A DNA stretch of 64,000 nucleotides from Coniella vitis (GCA_011317545.1 WUJK01000008.1:1426001-1490000); one strand, 5' to 3'. Shown: positions 20,982 through 33,575, counted from the stretch's first letter. The notes: generated by a model from the letters alone, not told the origin. Numbers and translations are program-made.

Positions 20982-22592
20982 ATGTCGACCGCTGAAACAT
21001 CGCCGCTCCTCCCGACTGCCGACAACAGTCGCCTCAAACCCTCGCGGACCGTCACCTTCAACCCAAATCCAGTCACCAAAACGATCGAGCCCGACGGTGA
21101 CGACTCGCCGCCCGAGACCATGGCCAGTACCTCCGGCTCTGCAGCAGCCTCGACCGCGCTCTCAAAGATGCGCCGCAGACACAGCTCTGGCGGCGGTGCC
21201 ACCATCATAAACGCCCTGCCCGCCAACCCAGCAGCCAAAATTGGCCCGCAGCGCTCGACAAAAAATGCGCAAAAGCTGAAACTCCTGCCCAACCCCGAAC
21301 TAGAGGAGGACGGACCGGACGAGGAGAGCGGACGAGACGTGTACTCGCAGTATACACGCATCAAGGACCCCACGGCACGAAGAGATGCGGCGCGCTTGGG
21401 TAAGGCCGACCGGACACGGCTTCCCAGAGTGACAGCGTACTGCACGGCCAACAAGTACGACATGGACGGCTTGATGAGGTCATTGAAAGGGTCCCGAGGC
21501 AAGACAAAGGGCGCAAACCCCAAGCTGATTGACGAGTGCATATACACACCGTATTCATACAATAGCAAACAGGTGGAGCTAGGAAACACACATCGCCAGT
21601 TAAGTGTCCATTCCAGTCCAGTGCACCCCTACGAGAGGAGGCATTCGACGGGCGAGTTTTCCACAGCTACTCCTGCGGCCGCTGGCTATCCACAGCAAGA
21701 TCTGATAGATTTGCGACATGAAAACCAGATCAGGGAAGAAGGAAGCTACGACAGCAACCCAGACTCGTTTGGCCCAGAACGGGGCGATGAAGGAACACTG
21801 GTTGAAGCTGCCGACTTTGATATTGAGGTACATACGCCAGAGGTGTTTCTCTTCGAGTACGGCGTCGTGGTAATATGGGGCATGACACTGCAACAAGAAA
21901 CTCGCTTCCTCAAGGAGATATCAAAATTCGAATTAGAAAAGCTGGGACCCGATGACGTCGAGGTGGAATATTTCAACTTTTACTATACGCGCGAGTACCA
22001 GGCACGCATCTACAACGACTTCATCGCCCTGCGCGACAAGAACAACTACCGCGTCAAGCTGGCCATTTCCCACGCCCTGGCACAGAGCACCAAGACATCC
22101 CTGTTTGAGGATTTGATGGATAGCACTATCGACGCATGCAAGGACATCCCCACCGAGATTGCGTTGACGGGCAAGATTGCCCTTAGTCGCAAGCAAATCC
22201 ACATGCAAATCGGCGAGCTCTTTATACTCAAGCTCAACATCCATCTTGGCGGCTCGATTCTCGACACACCCGAGCTGTTTTGGGTCGAGCCTCAGCTGGA
22301 GCCTGTGTACCAGGCTGTCAGAAAGTACCTTGAGATGGACTCTCGAGTCAATGTGTTGACGGACCGAATGGATGTGATTGGTGATTTGTTGGCTATGCTC
22401 AAGAGTGAGCTCAGTCATGGCCATGGAGAGAAGCTGGAGTGGATTGGTAGGTTGCCCCTCCTTGAAGGTTTTCATCTTGCCTGTGGCTTGCAAATTATGC
22501 TGACGTCTACGATTGAAGTGATTGTTCTCATTGCCGCCGAGATTATTGTGGCCGCGATAAACATTTTCGTCGACATGTACTGGGTCGACTAA
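20982..22592 (+). CDS. DUF155 membrane protein, Rmd8/Sif2 type
   Basis: Rmd1/Rmd8 in yeast and Sif2/Sif3 in fission yeast share the DUF155 domain and a C-terminal membrane anchor; yeast mutants affect meiotic division. Exons are 20982-22446 and 22519-22592, 512 residues from ATG (MSTAETSPLL). Residues 1-145 are disordered, with Ser/Pro and basic patches. DUF155 begins near residue 150 with the hallmark VTAYCTANKYDMDGLMRSL, and continues through EVFLFEYGVVVIWGMT and YYTREYQARIYNDFI to KLNIHLGGSILDTPELFW. The end is one transmembrane helix, EWIVIVLIAAEIIVAAINI. The 72-nt intron (donor GTAGGT, acceptor GAAG) sits inside that helix; it is a multiple of three and has no stop, so unspliced message still encodes a longer protein. 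I chose the spliced form because it restores the family's helix. Confidence 0.9.
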   Translation: MSTAETSPLLPTADNSRLKPSRTVTFNPNPVTKTIEPDGDDSPPETMASTSGSAAASTALSKMRRRHSSGGGATIINALPANPAAKIGPQRSTKNAQKLKLLPNPELEEDGPDEESGRDVYSQYTRIKDPTARRDAARLGKADRTRLPRVTAYCTANKYDMDGLMRSLKGSRGKTKGANPKLIDECIYTPYSYNSKQVELGNTHRQLSVHSSPVHPYERRHSTGEFSTATPAAAGYPQQDLIDLRHENQIREEGSYDSNPDSFGPERGDEGTLVEAADFDIEVHTPEVFLFEYGVVVIWGMTLQQETRFLKEISKFELEKLGPDDVEVEYFNFYYTREYQARIYNDFIALRDKNNYRVKLAISHALAQSTKTSLFEDLMDSTIDACKDIPTEIALTGKIALSRKQIHMQIGELFILKLNIHLGGSILDTPELFWVEPQLEPVYQAVRKYLEMDSRVNVLTDRMDVIGDLLAMLKSELSHGHGEKLEWIGRLPLLEGFHLACGLQIMLTSTIEVIVLIAAEIIVAAINIFVDMYWVD

Positions 22593-23287
22593 ACTACGTT
22601 TAGCATATTTGGAAAACAAGTCACCTCGATGACATGGGCTGAAATGGGTAAGATGGAAAGCTTCGACACATTTTGGAGTCGTGAGAAAGTAGCAGGGAAG
22701 GACGTATGCCGGCATCTGCTCGGCACAGTTCAGAGGAACTCGAAATGGGGATTGAGCGATACATATTGCAGCGTAAACATGCATCTGGCGGCGAAGGAGG
22801 GATTCAGGATCAAGATTATGAAAAACTAGTCGAGCATTTCACGCAAGCGTTCATTTTATTTGAGGCTCGCACGGGTAAGAAACAGACAACAATGGCACCT
22901 TCAAGTCCACGTATACCAAAGAGTTATAGCATAGCCTGGTCGAACCGCATGCTCTAGAAGCTATGGAGTCAATAGCCTTTTGAGAGGCTTGCAACAGCAC
23001 TCGATGATTAGGCGCCTTCTTTTTCATTTCTGTATGATCACCCAAATTGCGAACGACTTTTTTTTAAAGCCTCTGGACCGCGTCTTCATATTTGATGCTG
23101 TGAAAGACATGCGCAAAACAAAACCACCAAAAAACCAAGTGAGGCTCCAGGGGAAAAATCACCGAATGTATTAAAATGAAGAGGTATTCTCTGTGCCAAG
23201 CTCTTGTCTCCCTAACGATCCTCCACACCCTTAACGCCGACACGCCTGATCAAGCGAAGTTGTTTAAATGGGTCAGAAAGTGCTTGT
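22593..23287. other. Convergent spacer between Rmd8-like and INO80-subunit genes
   Basis: About 0.7 kb holding two 3' regions. Low-complexity A/T runs lie near 23058-23066. No protein-like frame, RNA gene or repeat was recognised. Confidence 0.5.
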
Positions 23288-24370
23288 CTACTCGTCGTGC
23301 TCCATGTCGACATCGTCATCAGGCACAGGCGTATCCTCTACCTGTGACTCCGCTCCCGTTGCTGCCGCCGTTGCAGGAGCAGCTGCAGCGGATTCCTCGG
23401 ATTTGGCCTCGCTTTCAGGCTTCTCCGCAGTGGCCTCCTTCTCCTTTGGTTTATACTCGTCCTGTTGGCTCTGGGAAAGTGCGCTCCAGCGCCGAGCCAG
23501 TTCTTCGGAGACACGCAGGTCATTTCCTAAGGACTCCAACAGCGCAGGACGGTTCTCGGCAGCGTATAGCTCAAATGAGCGACCCATCTTCTTTGCAGTC
23601 TTGTCGGTCGTGCTGCTGCTGCTCTCGCCGCTCACACCATTGGCGCGCTGTGCGGACCCTTCTTTCGTTGGTTGACTGCCGGAAGCGGCATCGCCGCCAG
23701 CGCCGGTGGCGTTCTGCGAAAAGGCCTCGGATGAAGGAGAGAGGTTGTGCACGCTCTGGTTGATGAAGGTTGGGGGCGGGCCAGGAGCGCCAGACTCCAG
23801 CGCGGCGACGATTGAGGGCTTGCGATGGCCGCGCTTACTCCGCAGAGGCTTATCCTGGGGCTGTTGGCGGTCGGTAAGAAGATGATTAGTACCAGAAGCA
23901 GAAGCAGAACCAGCAGCAGATCGCAAAGGCTTAGGTTTCTTATGTCGTGACCGGTGTCCAGTAGTAGAGGTGGTGGTGGTAGCAGACGGTGACGCGCGCA
24001 GGGGAGGGGCAGGAGCGGGTGAGAGTGTATCAGCAGGGAGACGAGCAGGAGAGCCATTGTGTTGGTATGCTTCATCACGTACTGTCGGCGGCGGGCTCGG
24101 GCTGCCGTCGGAATCTTCGACGTTTGTGCTGGTGCGCTTGGCTAGCTGGTCCAGCAAAAAGGCGCGCTCAAGACGGAGCTTCTCGACACCGCGGCGCAGA
24201 CGCACCAGGCGGAGGCGTGCGGCCTCGTTGTCTTCCTCGACCTCGTTTGTGCGACGCTTGAGCTGAATGCATTTGCGGCGATAGGCCTCCTCGACTGAGG
24301 GAGGGAGAGGAGGCGGTATTGCTATTGCGGAATCGCCATGGTTAGCCCTGCGGCCCAGTTTGGAAACCAT
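23288..24370 (-). CDS. Probable INO80 complex subunit (Nht1/INO80F-like)
   Basis: Single exon, 360 residues, from an ATG at 24370. Residues 26-78 form a coiled coil (EEAYRRKCIQLKRRTNEVEE, then LRRGVEKLRLERAFLLDQL) closely resembling the INO80F/TFPT segment that docks on the INO80 chromatin remodeller. The middle is disordered and basic (HRSRHKKPKPLRS, RSKRGHRKPS). Around residues 258-305 there is a shortened HMG-box-like region (MGRSFELYAAENRPALLE, then LARRWSALSQSQQDEYKP). The tail is Ala/Glu-rich and acidic. A coil plus HMG box is the layout I associate with fission-yeast Nht1. The role in nucleosome remodelling is inferred. It is divergent from the CCT theta gene. Confidence 0.68.
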   Translation of the reverse strand: MVSKLGRRANHGDSAIAIPPPLPPSVEEAYRRKCIQLKRRTNEVEEDNEAARLRLVRLRRGVEKLRLERAFLLDQLAKRTSTNVEDSDGSPSPPPTVRDEAYQHNGSPARLPADTLSPAPAPPLRASPSATTTTSTTGHRSRHKKPKPLRSAAGSASASGTNHLLTDRQQPQDKPLRSKRGHRKPSIVAALESGAPGPPPTFINQSVHNLSPSSEAFSQNATGAGGDAASGSQPTKEGSAQRANGVSGESSSSTTDKTAKKMGRSFELYAAENRPALLESLGNDLRVSEELARRWSALSQSQQDEYKPKEKEATAEKPESEAKSEESAAAAPATAAATGAESQVEDTPVPDDDVDMEHDE

Positions 24371-25085
24371 TTTGAAGTAAGGTCAATGGCGCGTTGACGA
24401 TGGTAACAAGCGTGCGAAGGACCTCGAGGAAACGGAGCCTTTTGGCAGAGGGCGAAGGGCGGGCGGCAGGTGGAACCCGCATGGACAATGGAAGGGAAAT
24501 TGTGGAGTGGATGAACGCTCGCTCGAGGTGTAAGTGTCTGGACTCACCAGGTGTGGGTGCCATCGTGGTCTGTGGCTGTTGTCGGTGGTGAAAGGAATTG
24601 TTGGTGGGAAGGAAGTGAGTGGATGGTAAACTGATCCGGCTCGTATCGACTGGGAAAAGAATGGTGGATGTCAGTGACGGCTTGCACGAACGGAAGTAAG
24701 CAAGAAGGTTGGCTGGATGGTTAGATGGCTGCTGCTGCTGCTGGCAGGCGCGCTGCTGGGTAACGCGATGCTGCTGGACTGAGATGCCCGTCACTGCAAG
24801 GGCACCGAGCATGGGGCGTGTATATAGCCATGTTAGCTGGTCCAGAAACCCCCAAGCCCCTAACTGGCGGGGGCCAGCCCGGGCAGGCAGGCAGGCAAAC
24901 AGGGGCTGCCCGTAGTGCAGCGGCAGAGTGGCAGCGGCTGAACATTTTTGAAAGCTACCCCACGTACCCGAAAACACGTCCACTTCCCAACGCCCACCGC
25001 CAGCGCCCTCATCCATCCCTATTACGAGCACGAGGAACAGCGCCCAATATCCCCGTCCAACCATCCTCGTGGCAGACCCTCCAAC
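24371..25085. promoter_or_regulatory. Divergent promoter region of INO80-subunit and CCT8 genes
   Basis: A 715-bp spacer with both promoters. It includes a short CTG run at 24728-24742 and a G/C-rich imperfect tandem (GGCAGGCAGGCA) around 24882-24896. Apparent frames through it lack domains and are not called. Confidence 0.5.
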
Positions 25086-26988
25086 ATGTCGCTCAGCATC
25101 CCCAACGCGCCAAATGCTGGCCTGTTCAAACAGGGTTACAACAAGTACGTTGCGTCCAATGCTCCTGTCCTCTTTTCGCGCATCCCCGTGGTGCTGTTCT
25201 ACGCTGTGATTGTGTGAAAGGGGCGACAGCAACTGTGACCCCTCGGGCTTTGACTAACCTGCTGTGATGGGTTCAGCTACGACTCTGAAGATGGCGCTGT
25301 CCTCCGCAACATTGATGCATGCCGCGCCATATCCTCGACCGTCCAGACTTCCTTGGGCCCATATGGCCGCAACAAGATCGTTATTAACCACCTCCAGAAG
25401 ATGATCCTTACCTCCGATGCTGCCACCATTCTCCGCGAGCTCGACGTCGTTCACCCGGCTGCCAAGCTCCTCGTCATGGCCAGTCAACAGCAGGATGCAG
25501 AGATGGGCGACGCCACGAACCTGGTCATCGTCTTGGCCGGCGAGCTGCTCAAGAAGGCTGAGGACCTGCTCCGCATGGGCCTCAAAACATCCGATATCGT
25601 CACGGGCTACGAACGTGCTCAGAAGATTGCACTCGAGGCCCTGGAAGAGCTGGAGTGCGACAAGGTTGGAGACTTGAGATCACAAGCAGAGATGAGCAAG
25701 GCCCTGCGGACGGTCATTGCAGCTAAGCAGAACGGCAACGAGGAGTTCCTTGCTGATTTGGTCGCCGAGGCCATCCTCGCCGTCCTCCCCAAGAACCCAA
25801 TTGCTTTCAATGTCGACAACATCAGGGTAGTCAAGATCATGGGTGGAAGCCTGGAACAGAGCCGTGTCGTCAAGGGCATGGTCTTTCCTAAGGAGCCAAA
25901 CGGCACCGTCAAGAAGGCCAAGAAGGCCAAGGTTGGTGTCTTCTCCTGCGCCATCGACATTGCCCAGACCGAGACCAAAGGAACTGTTCTGCTGCACAAT
26001 GCCAAGGAGATGCTCGATTTCACAAAGGGTGAGGAGTCGCAACTCGAGGCTGCCATCAAGGAGCTGTACGACGTTGGTCTGCGCGTTGTGATTGCCGGCT
26101 CGACTGTGGGTGAGCTGGCCATGCACTACCTCAACCGCTACGGCATCCTCGTCATCAAGATTCTTAGCAAGTTTGACCTCCGGCGAGTATGCAGGGTCGT
26201 CGGTGCCACACCCTTGGCAAGACTGGGCGCGCCTATGCCGGATGAGATGGGCAGTGTTGACGTTGTCGAAACCCTTGAGATAGGTGGAGACCGTGTCACA
26301 GTGTTCAGACAAGAAGACGAGGTTACACGGACAGCGACTATTGTTCTGAGAGGTGCTACGCAGAACCACCTCGATGACATTGAGCGGGCTGTTGACGATG
26401 GTGTTAATGTCGTCAAGGCCATCACCAAGGACGCCAGACTGGTTCCAGGTGCTGGTGCCACAGAGATGCAGCTGGTGGAGAAAATATCAGCAGAGGGTGA
26501 AAAGACGCCAGGTCTTGCTCAGTACTCTATCAAGAAGTACGGCGAAGCTTTCGAGGTCGTTCCCAGGACCATTGCCGAGAGCGCTGGACTCGACGCGACG
26601 GCAGTACTTGCCGACCTGTACCGCGCGCATCACAAGGATGACTGGGCCACCGGTGTAGACATTGAGGTACGTTGCTCGCCATCTTTGTGCACCACTTGGT
26701 TGATGCTAACAGCTGGGTTTCTAGAACGAGAGCGGAAATGGTATCTTGGATGCACAGGACGCTGGCATCTTGGACCTCATGGCTACCAAGGCTTGGGCAA
26801 TCAAGTTGGCGACTGAGGCTGCCCGGACTGTTCTTGCTGTTGACCAAATTATTGTTGCAAGACAAGCTGGTGGCCCCAAGCCTCCAGGACCGAACCCGGT
26901 GAGTCATAATTCTCAGCAGGCGCTTTCACTTTTGCCAGACACATTATTCTGACACTGACGATTATTCCAGAACTGGGATGAGGACTGA
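25086..26988 (+). CDS. CCT8: T-complex chaperonin subunit theta (CCT8)
   Basis: CCT8 is one of eight subunits of the cytosolic TRiC/CCT chaperonin, an ATP-driven ring that folds actin, tubulin and WD40 proteins. Exons are 25086-25144, 25277-26666, 26725-26898 and 26971-26988, 546 residues. The start is MSLSIPNAPNAGLFKQGYNN, then YDSEDGAVLRNIDACRAIS, which is theta-specific. ATP-site elements are LGPYGRNKIVIN and GDATN (residues 97-101; most CCT subunits read GDGTT/N here), then the conserved VPGAGATEMQL. The end is GPNPNWDED, with the last six codons in a separate 18-nt exon. Intron branch sites CTAAC or CTGAC are clear. Length and ends match the family, so the model is firm. Confidence 0.95.
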
Positions 26989-28237
26989 GCGATGTCTGTA
27001 GGAGGAGCGGATATGATGGCCAAACTAGATACTGTATACCCACCACAGCATACACTCATGGACAGGAAGCTTTGCGAATTCAGAGGCCAAGGAATACCAA
27101 ACTACCGTCTGAAACAAGCTTGCTCTACGGTCCCTGTGTGATACATCCGTCATTGAGGTTCGTATACGGCACAAGTTCCACAAGGTGTCGGCTAGTGTGA
27201 TATGCATGTCTACAGGCCTCAGATCGAGGGTCCTCCACGATTTCCCGTTATTGATTATGGACCTTTGCAATACGCTCTCGTTTCCTCCAGTCATGAGCCT
27301 TCCTATCCTTTTCCAACATGACAGCTGTGAAGGCTGGAGCCGCCACAGCTTCCTCTGATGACACAGTGAGGCGTCCACGCCGGCCTCGTCAGCATCTCGG
27401 TCAAGCTTTTAAGCTCAGCACAAAAGCGTTGATCTAAGTATTTTGTATGTACTAAAGTCAATATTCTACTCAATATAGGGACTTGCGAGACTTGGATTTC
27501 TGAGTTTGTAGAAGTAGGCGTTGAACATAGTGTAGGTTACTCTGCTGAATAAGCGAAATAGATAGGCCCTATCACCACCTCCGCAGTAGAAGGTTGTGTA
27601 TACGTAGAGTAAAATTTGGTTAGAATACACGAAGTTTGCTCTTGAGGGCTGTGGAACGTCTGATGGCGTCGTAGTAGGGGCCTACCAAGACGGCCTATAG
27701 CTACCCGTAACCACGATCTATTGTTGGCATGTTGTAACTCGCAACAGAGCAGATACGAAACAACAGACGGGCCACTGATGGAAATGCGTGAGCACATGTT
27801 TATAGGTTCGCAGTGTATGCAGCCATCTTCACGACCACAGTTACGCATGCCGTTGCCCTCTCCATAAGATTTGTTATCCTTGGAAGCAGACAATCGGACG
27901 TTTCGCCTGCTCCCGTTGGTATCTAGCACTTCTGGCTACAACGCCAGCTGAAGAATTGCGCCTGGAACAAATGCCCAGCCTTGGGGCAGAAGGAACGACA
28001 GGTGTTTGAAGAGAAACCACAATGAGTTCAGATTGGGTTCTGTCATTTGCATCTACATGGCCACAGCAATGCGGCCCAACCCAAGACAGAATATGTATAT
28101 ATATAATGTCACATTTACCTAGATACGTGCACATCAGCAGTCTATTTCGGACAAAATAAGACGGGAAAGGGTGGGCTGCATTAAATGGCCTGCATTGTCC
28201 GCGAAGTATGTGCTGTTGGTGATATTCATAGCAAGTA

Positions 28238-28247
28238 TACTATGTAC
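28238..28247. repeat. TACTATGTAC dispersed motif
   Basis: A copy of the intergenic word preceded by AGTA, giving the palindromic core AGTATACT. Confidence 0.55.
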
Positions 28248-30571
28248 TCCAGATACGTGACAAGCGCTTAGGCAGCCTGACGTGATGTTTTCCATGTAAT
28301 TCGAAAACACAAGTCACAGTCGCACAAAATATCTGCATGCTCATTGGGTATGTGAGAAAAAAGTGAAATTAAGAGGCCTCTTTTTTGTCATTGGGGTACT
28401 TGTAGTGATTTGTCCAACGGCATTAGGGTCGTGCCATCCCCCCCTTTCACGACTATATAGCAGATATATGTGTTTGCAGCTCAAAGTGCATTCGTGAATG
28501 TTCGCTCTTTGAGTTTGAGTATCTACTGTAATATATTGAGAGAGAGAACGCAGACAATGAATCTATGGCTCCCACGTTCTGATATTACCCAGCATTTCCA
28601 CACGACCCTTCTGGGCGTATATTTAAGTTGTAATCATCTCAATCGTTATCATGTATATGTATATAGTAATGATTTAGATTCAACACCGTTGCCCGTCGGG
28701 TATGTAGATGTATTTGTCCTTTACACACGCGTTGGCCGCGGTCGACCATCATGATATGGAATTATCCTGTCAGTAGTACTTACCACAACTCAAGAAAAGA
28801 CGAAGAGGTCCAAAAGAACCCCCTGGTATATTATGGGTTCATGCCAAAGTCGATGAAAATTGAAATTGAATATTAACCCACTAACATCCTAATCGCGAAG
28901 ATCACGTTCTTCCCAAGCACAACATGCAATGACAGACAGTCTTTTGGCCCACCGCCCCCCTCCCTTCTTCCCGGAATCCTTCTTGTTTTTGCCCACTTCT
29001 TCTCCAGTGCCTTTTCTCATGTGATGGTGAAATGTGATGTCACCGTAGAAGCTACAGTAACATTTCTCAGAAGGCCCCCCTCCCCCCTCCTTCCTCTCAA
29101 TGGTGTCGATCCTTCTCAGAATCCTGTGCGAAGAACAACGGGGGCGGGGTTACATTGCTCTTCCCCCTGGGTCTTCTTGCTTTTCTACCATCTATGACAA
29201 ACTGAATGAAGCTCGTCTAAACTGGCAACCAGGTGAGTCAAGACCAAGCCATATAAAGAGATCTTGAAACGGGGAGTAATAGGGCCGGGCTCAACGGCTG
29301 AAAATGTCCGTATGGGAGTATTAGGGCGGAGGCGCAAGCTTCCTCTTCCACTTTTACCAATTTTCTGTTCTCTCTGTCTCTTTTCTGCTCTCTTGAGTTC
29401 GCCTATTTTCTTTTTGGGCTGACAGGACCTGACAGTATTTGGCTGATGACTGTCTTTTTGGATGTGCTTTTGAAACGATGTAACCCCATTGCTCACGGGT
29501 AACTTTCCCCTTGTAGTAGACTTTATTTTTTTTGGGAAAAAAAAAACCATATAGGACACATTATTAGTAACGATACTGTCTGCAAGAGGCGGAGATGAAA
29601 AGGAATCCCAGGTGAGCAGATGTCTAGTTTTTTGCGCGCATACTAGAATACAATACAAAGGAAAGATGCACCATTCCCACCCAGACAGAAAGATAATTTC
29701 AATTCCAGACCGCGATAGAGAAAAAAAATAAACCCGCAAAATGAACAATAAAAATAAAAGGGTATATGGGGCGAACAGCCAAGACTGACAGATGACACAC
29801 AGACTTCAGGCATACACAGCAATATAAATGTATATGTGGATTACAATATACGCTCCGAGATATCGTTGGCATATTGGATTCTATAGCAGTATTTTTGGGA
29901 TTGCCTGCAAGACTATCAAAAATTATGGCGTTGTCCTAACCTAAAGCTACCCCAACGTGATCTCCAGAGAATGCACACAAAATCAGCTACCTAGTTTTGC
30001 GTAGGGACATATTCCCCTGCTCAGAAATGGCTGCTCTCTATAAGCCAGTTCCGGCACCAAAACGCCAGGTGAGCATGAGCAGAGAAAGAAAACGGCCTAT
30101 CACAGAAAACCCCAAGACACCAAAAAGAAAATCCCGCCAGAACATTCTCGATGCGGCAATATACCTACCTACCTACAAGTCAAACAATACAGGAGCTAAC
30201 GAACCAGAGTAAGCAATTCGATTTCCCAGATTCTCCCTCTTTACCCATGTTCGTCCAAGTTTCTTTGCTGCCGAGCCGTAGGAAATCACGCGCATGCTGA
30301 CCCCTCCTCTCAGGTTCTCTCGGTCCCGAGAATGCGATACACAGCAAAACTAACCGCAGATAATAAGTAAAGAGGATGATAGAAACCCCCGCCCCCGGGG
30401 TGTCTCGGAGGATTCATGGTATGATAATGGTTGCGGGAGGAAAGAAGAGGAGGGGTCACTTTCCAAGGCCACCGATGATTCGTCAGGCTTCGACTCGCAG
30501 ACTTTGCAAAAGCTTGGAAAAAAGAAGAAAAAAGACATTGCTTTGTCGTTAATACGGCTGGGTACCCTGTA

Positions 30572-30580
30572 TACTATGTA
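30572..30580. repeat. TACTATGTA dispersed motif
   Basis: A copy of the intergenic word in the gene-poor region, followed at once by TGTGTAC. Confidence 0.55.
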
Positions 30581-31020
30581 TGTGTACCATGGTCAGCTCT
30601 TCGCCCTATTGTATAAATGGCAGCAAGTGGCGGTACTGTGTCTGTTTCGGCATCGGCTCAACAAACCAAGTCACTCAGGCTTCGAGGGGCGGAATAGCCG
30701 CCTATAAATCCCCAATATAATAATCGTCACTCTGCCAATGAGTGTGCATTACACCAGAATGGCTTGTTTGGGCTTGACATGGTTCGTTGCAGACTACTAG
30801 AGCAAGACGAACGTGTACATGGTAAAGGGGTCAAGATAGATTTCAGTACCATCGTATCTGGATAGTACGATCTTCACAATGTCTGGATTTTTTGTGGAAT
30901 GATGGGAAGTAGAAGTCCAACGGCTGTACCTTGTAGTCCTTGATGGCTTCTAGAACCGCTAGCCTCTCAGCCACTCGTTAGTTGCGTTAATTCTTCTCTC
31001 CTGAGCCATGAGCCAAAAGA

Positions 31021-31031
31021 GTACATAGTAC
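31021..31031. repeat. GTACATAGTAC dispersed motif
   Basis: A full 11-bp copy in the opposite orientation to the one at 15331. Confidence 0.6.
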
Positions 31032-31107
31032 AAGATGACAAAGGCGGCTTTAAGAAATGGGGGGCCCGTGGAAAGTCCGGGACGCATCATCGCGATCATA
31101 GATAGCA

Positions 31108-31124
31108 GCGCGCGCGTGCGCGCG
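31108..31124. repeat. Alternating GC/GT tract
   Basis: A 17-bp run of alternating purine-pyrimidine (GCGCGCGCGTGCGCGCG), the sequence type that can adopt Z-form DNA under supercoiling. No gene is next to it. Confidence 0.5.
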
Positions 31125-32615
31125 TCCGGAACATCATGAACTATCGTACTTGCGACTTGTCACCTGATGATCAGTTGTCTCTGCATGTTTTGAGTGCGAT
31201 CAACAAAAGCATATCTGAACATCTTGCCAAGTATTAGATGCAGATCGAATGAGGGAGCACGGCCCCCAGCTCGAGTGACCAGTGGCCAGTGGCCAGTGGC
31301 TGATGCTGGTTGGTGGTTCCACGCCTACAAGGTTTTCTCTTCTCTCTTAGCTCAAGGGGCTATCTTTCTTTTTGTGGTGGTGGTCAACTGGGGTCAAATG
31401 GGGGGTTTTCTTTTTTTTTTCCCTTTGTTGCGCTGCCATGGGATGGAAGCCGTCGTATTTGGAAGAGCGCGGGGCTTGCACGCGTCATTCGCAGCGGACA
31501 CTAGCAATTTAGCGATGGCTTCTAGTTGCTAGTGCCAGCAGCCAACACTGCATGGTCTTTTCTTGGCAGGGTATGTTTTTCTCGCCTTCGCAATTTCGCA
31601 ACATTATCAAAGCACATGGCTACCAGTATTGGGGGTTGGCCAGATGCTGTAGATGCCCGCCGAGCAGAGCCAAGCCAGCACAACGCGTCCGCTGCGGCGT
31701 CGTAATTCCTCAGCCGCTAGACAAAAACGACATGCTCCTGTTTGGCAGTTGGCACGGCGCGTAGCCAAATTGGTAGCCGATCGGGTGTAGCGCCAATCTG
31801 GCAGTCGCGCAAGGTTTTGATTCGCCTGCGGCCACGTGCCACGTGGTTGGGCGGTCTACGAACACACTACTAAGTACACAGTACGTACCTCACTAGGCGC
31901 TCTCCGCAGTAATCAAACAAAACCATAAGGGGGTCGTAAAAGTGGAAAAAGGGATCTCCAACTCTCAGTTAGGGTATTGCTATGTACTATATATGATGGT
32001 GTACTATGATATGTCGGATGCGGGTCGCTCGGACCCGAAGCCTTCTCTCGCTCGCCCTAGGTACGGGATCTTCTCGGATGTCTTGTTCATAGTCATGCTC
32101 TTTCGGTTGGATGGTTTGTCAGGAAGAAGGATTATGTGTAACGTGTAGAAATCAAAACCGAACCTCGCACCTTTGCGCACAGCTCAACGGTCCGAAGCGC
32201 CGTTGTCCCTCGACTAATCCGGAAGAGGGAGGCGGACAGCCCCAGTTGGAGGAGGGTGCCGCCATTTCGGCACAGAGGAACACTACTTGAATCGGAGGAT
32301 ATTCATTGCTCTCATGTCGGTGGCGATGGATGAAAGAAACGGGGCGCAGGAGGCGAGCATTGGGGTCCGTCGAGGAACGGTTGTCTTGTCGAGTCGATTC
32401 GAGAATGCAGGCATGTGATAGCTTCGTACATGCTATGCAGAGTCTTCTGGGGACCTTTGGGCCTCATCTCTTGTGGCGTTGATTGCGAGAATTTGAATTG
32501 AGATGGCCGTTTGGTAAAGCAACAAGATTAAGGAAGGAAAAAAGGCAATGACGGTTCGCGGCTATTGAGGACACAAGTCTGAGTATGATACCATGTAGAG
32601 CTGAGAGGTACATCA

Positions 32616-32643
32616 TACCTAGGTATCTAAGTATACATAGTAC
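32616..32643. repeat. TACCTAGGTA palindrome next to TACATAGTAC motif
   Basis: The palindrome TACCTAGGTA (32616-32625) is followed eight bases later by TACATAGTAC (32634-32643). It is the one place where both intergenic words sit side by side. Confidence 0.6.
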
Positions 32644-33565
32644 GCACTGGACGGTTGACGGGGTCTGGCTTCAGAAAAGCCCGTTCTCCCACCCCTGCCA
32701 CACTACTCACGTAGCTGAAGGTACAATGCGACTTCGTACATCGCATGGCGGCATGACTAGACCCTAACCCTAGCACCAAACTGGCGATAGCCTCAAAGCT
32801 AATCAGTGTCGCCATCGTGGGGGCAAGGGCTTGCATCTGCCAGCCAGGCGTCGCCATGCCCACTTGCCACGTGTGAGGGCCCAGTCGCTACCAGCCGTGC
32901 GGGCGACGTTCGCTGCCCATTGTCCAGAAGCAGTTGGCAGGCTATCGGCTGGCCACCATCGCCGTCAATGGTCTGCAGTAGCTCACGCCTGGTCGAGGCT
33001 GGAAAGTGCGCCCTTCCAGAATGTAGCCGATGGATAGATCCCCATCAGATCACCAATTGAAGGGCCGTCTCGGAATCGCCATTGCCACGCAGTCTGACCT
33101 GCAGCCTGTGTACACCCGCAACCCCCACCCGCTTCCCTTCCAGCCCATCCTCCGTAAGCTCTGAGGGAGGAGTGACATGCGCGCTAGTGGACACCAGAAA
33201 TTGGTCGCTGCTGAGAGCTCTATGACGTTGTTGTCGCCGTTGCTACAAATTGTCGTGTCAATCAAGGCCTTCCATCATTCGATTCCATGCCTTTTGTTTG
33301 CCTATAGCGGTCTGGCCGCGGTGCGTTTCGCCCCAGGGCATCTATTATGTGGAATGGATAGCATTCGTCCGGTGTAGGCCAGAATGAATGGCCCATCTCT
33401 GATTTATAGGAAACATTATAAGTGGCACATACCTCAGGCAGTCTGCGGTGCTCTACCAGACAACATTATGATTTGCTACAGCATTTTGTCGTTATCGCTG
33501 GGCATCCAACCACCCTTTGGCAGCCAGCTGTGAGCTGTGTGAGGTCCTTTGGACAATAAGCAGCA

Positions 33566-33575
33566 TACATAGTAC
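33566..33575. repeat. TACATAGTAC dispersed motif
   Basis: A single copy of the intergenic word in the gene-poor region. Confidence 0.55.
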
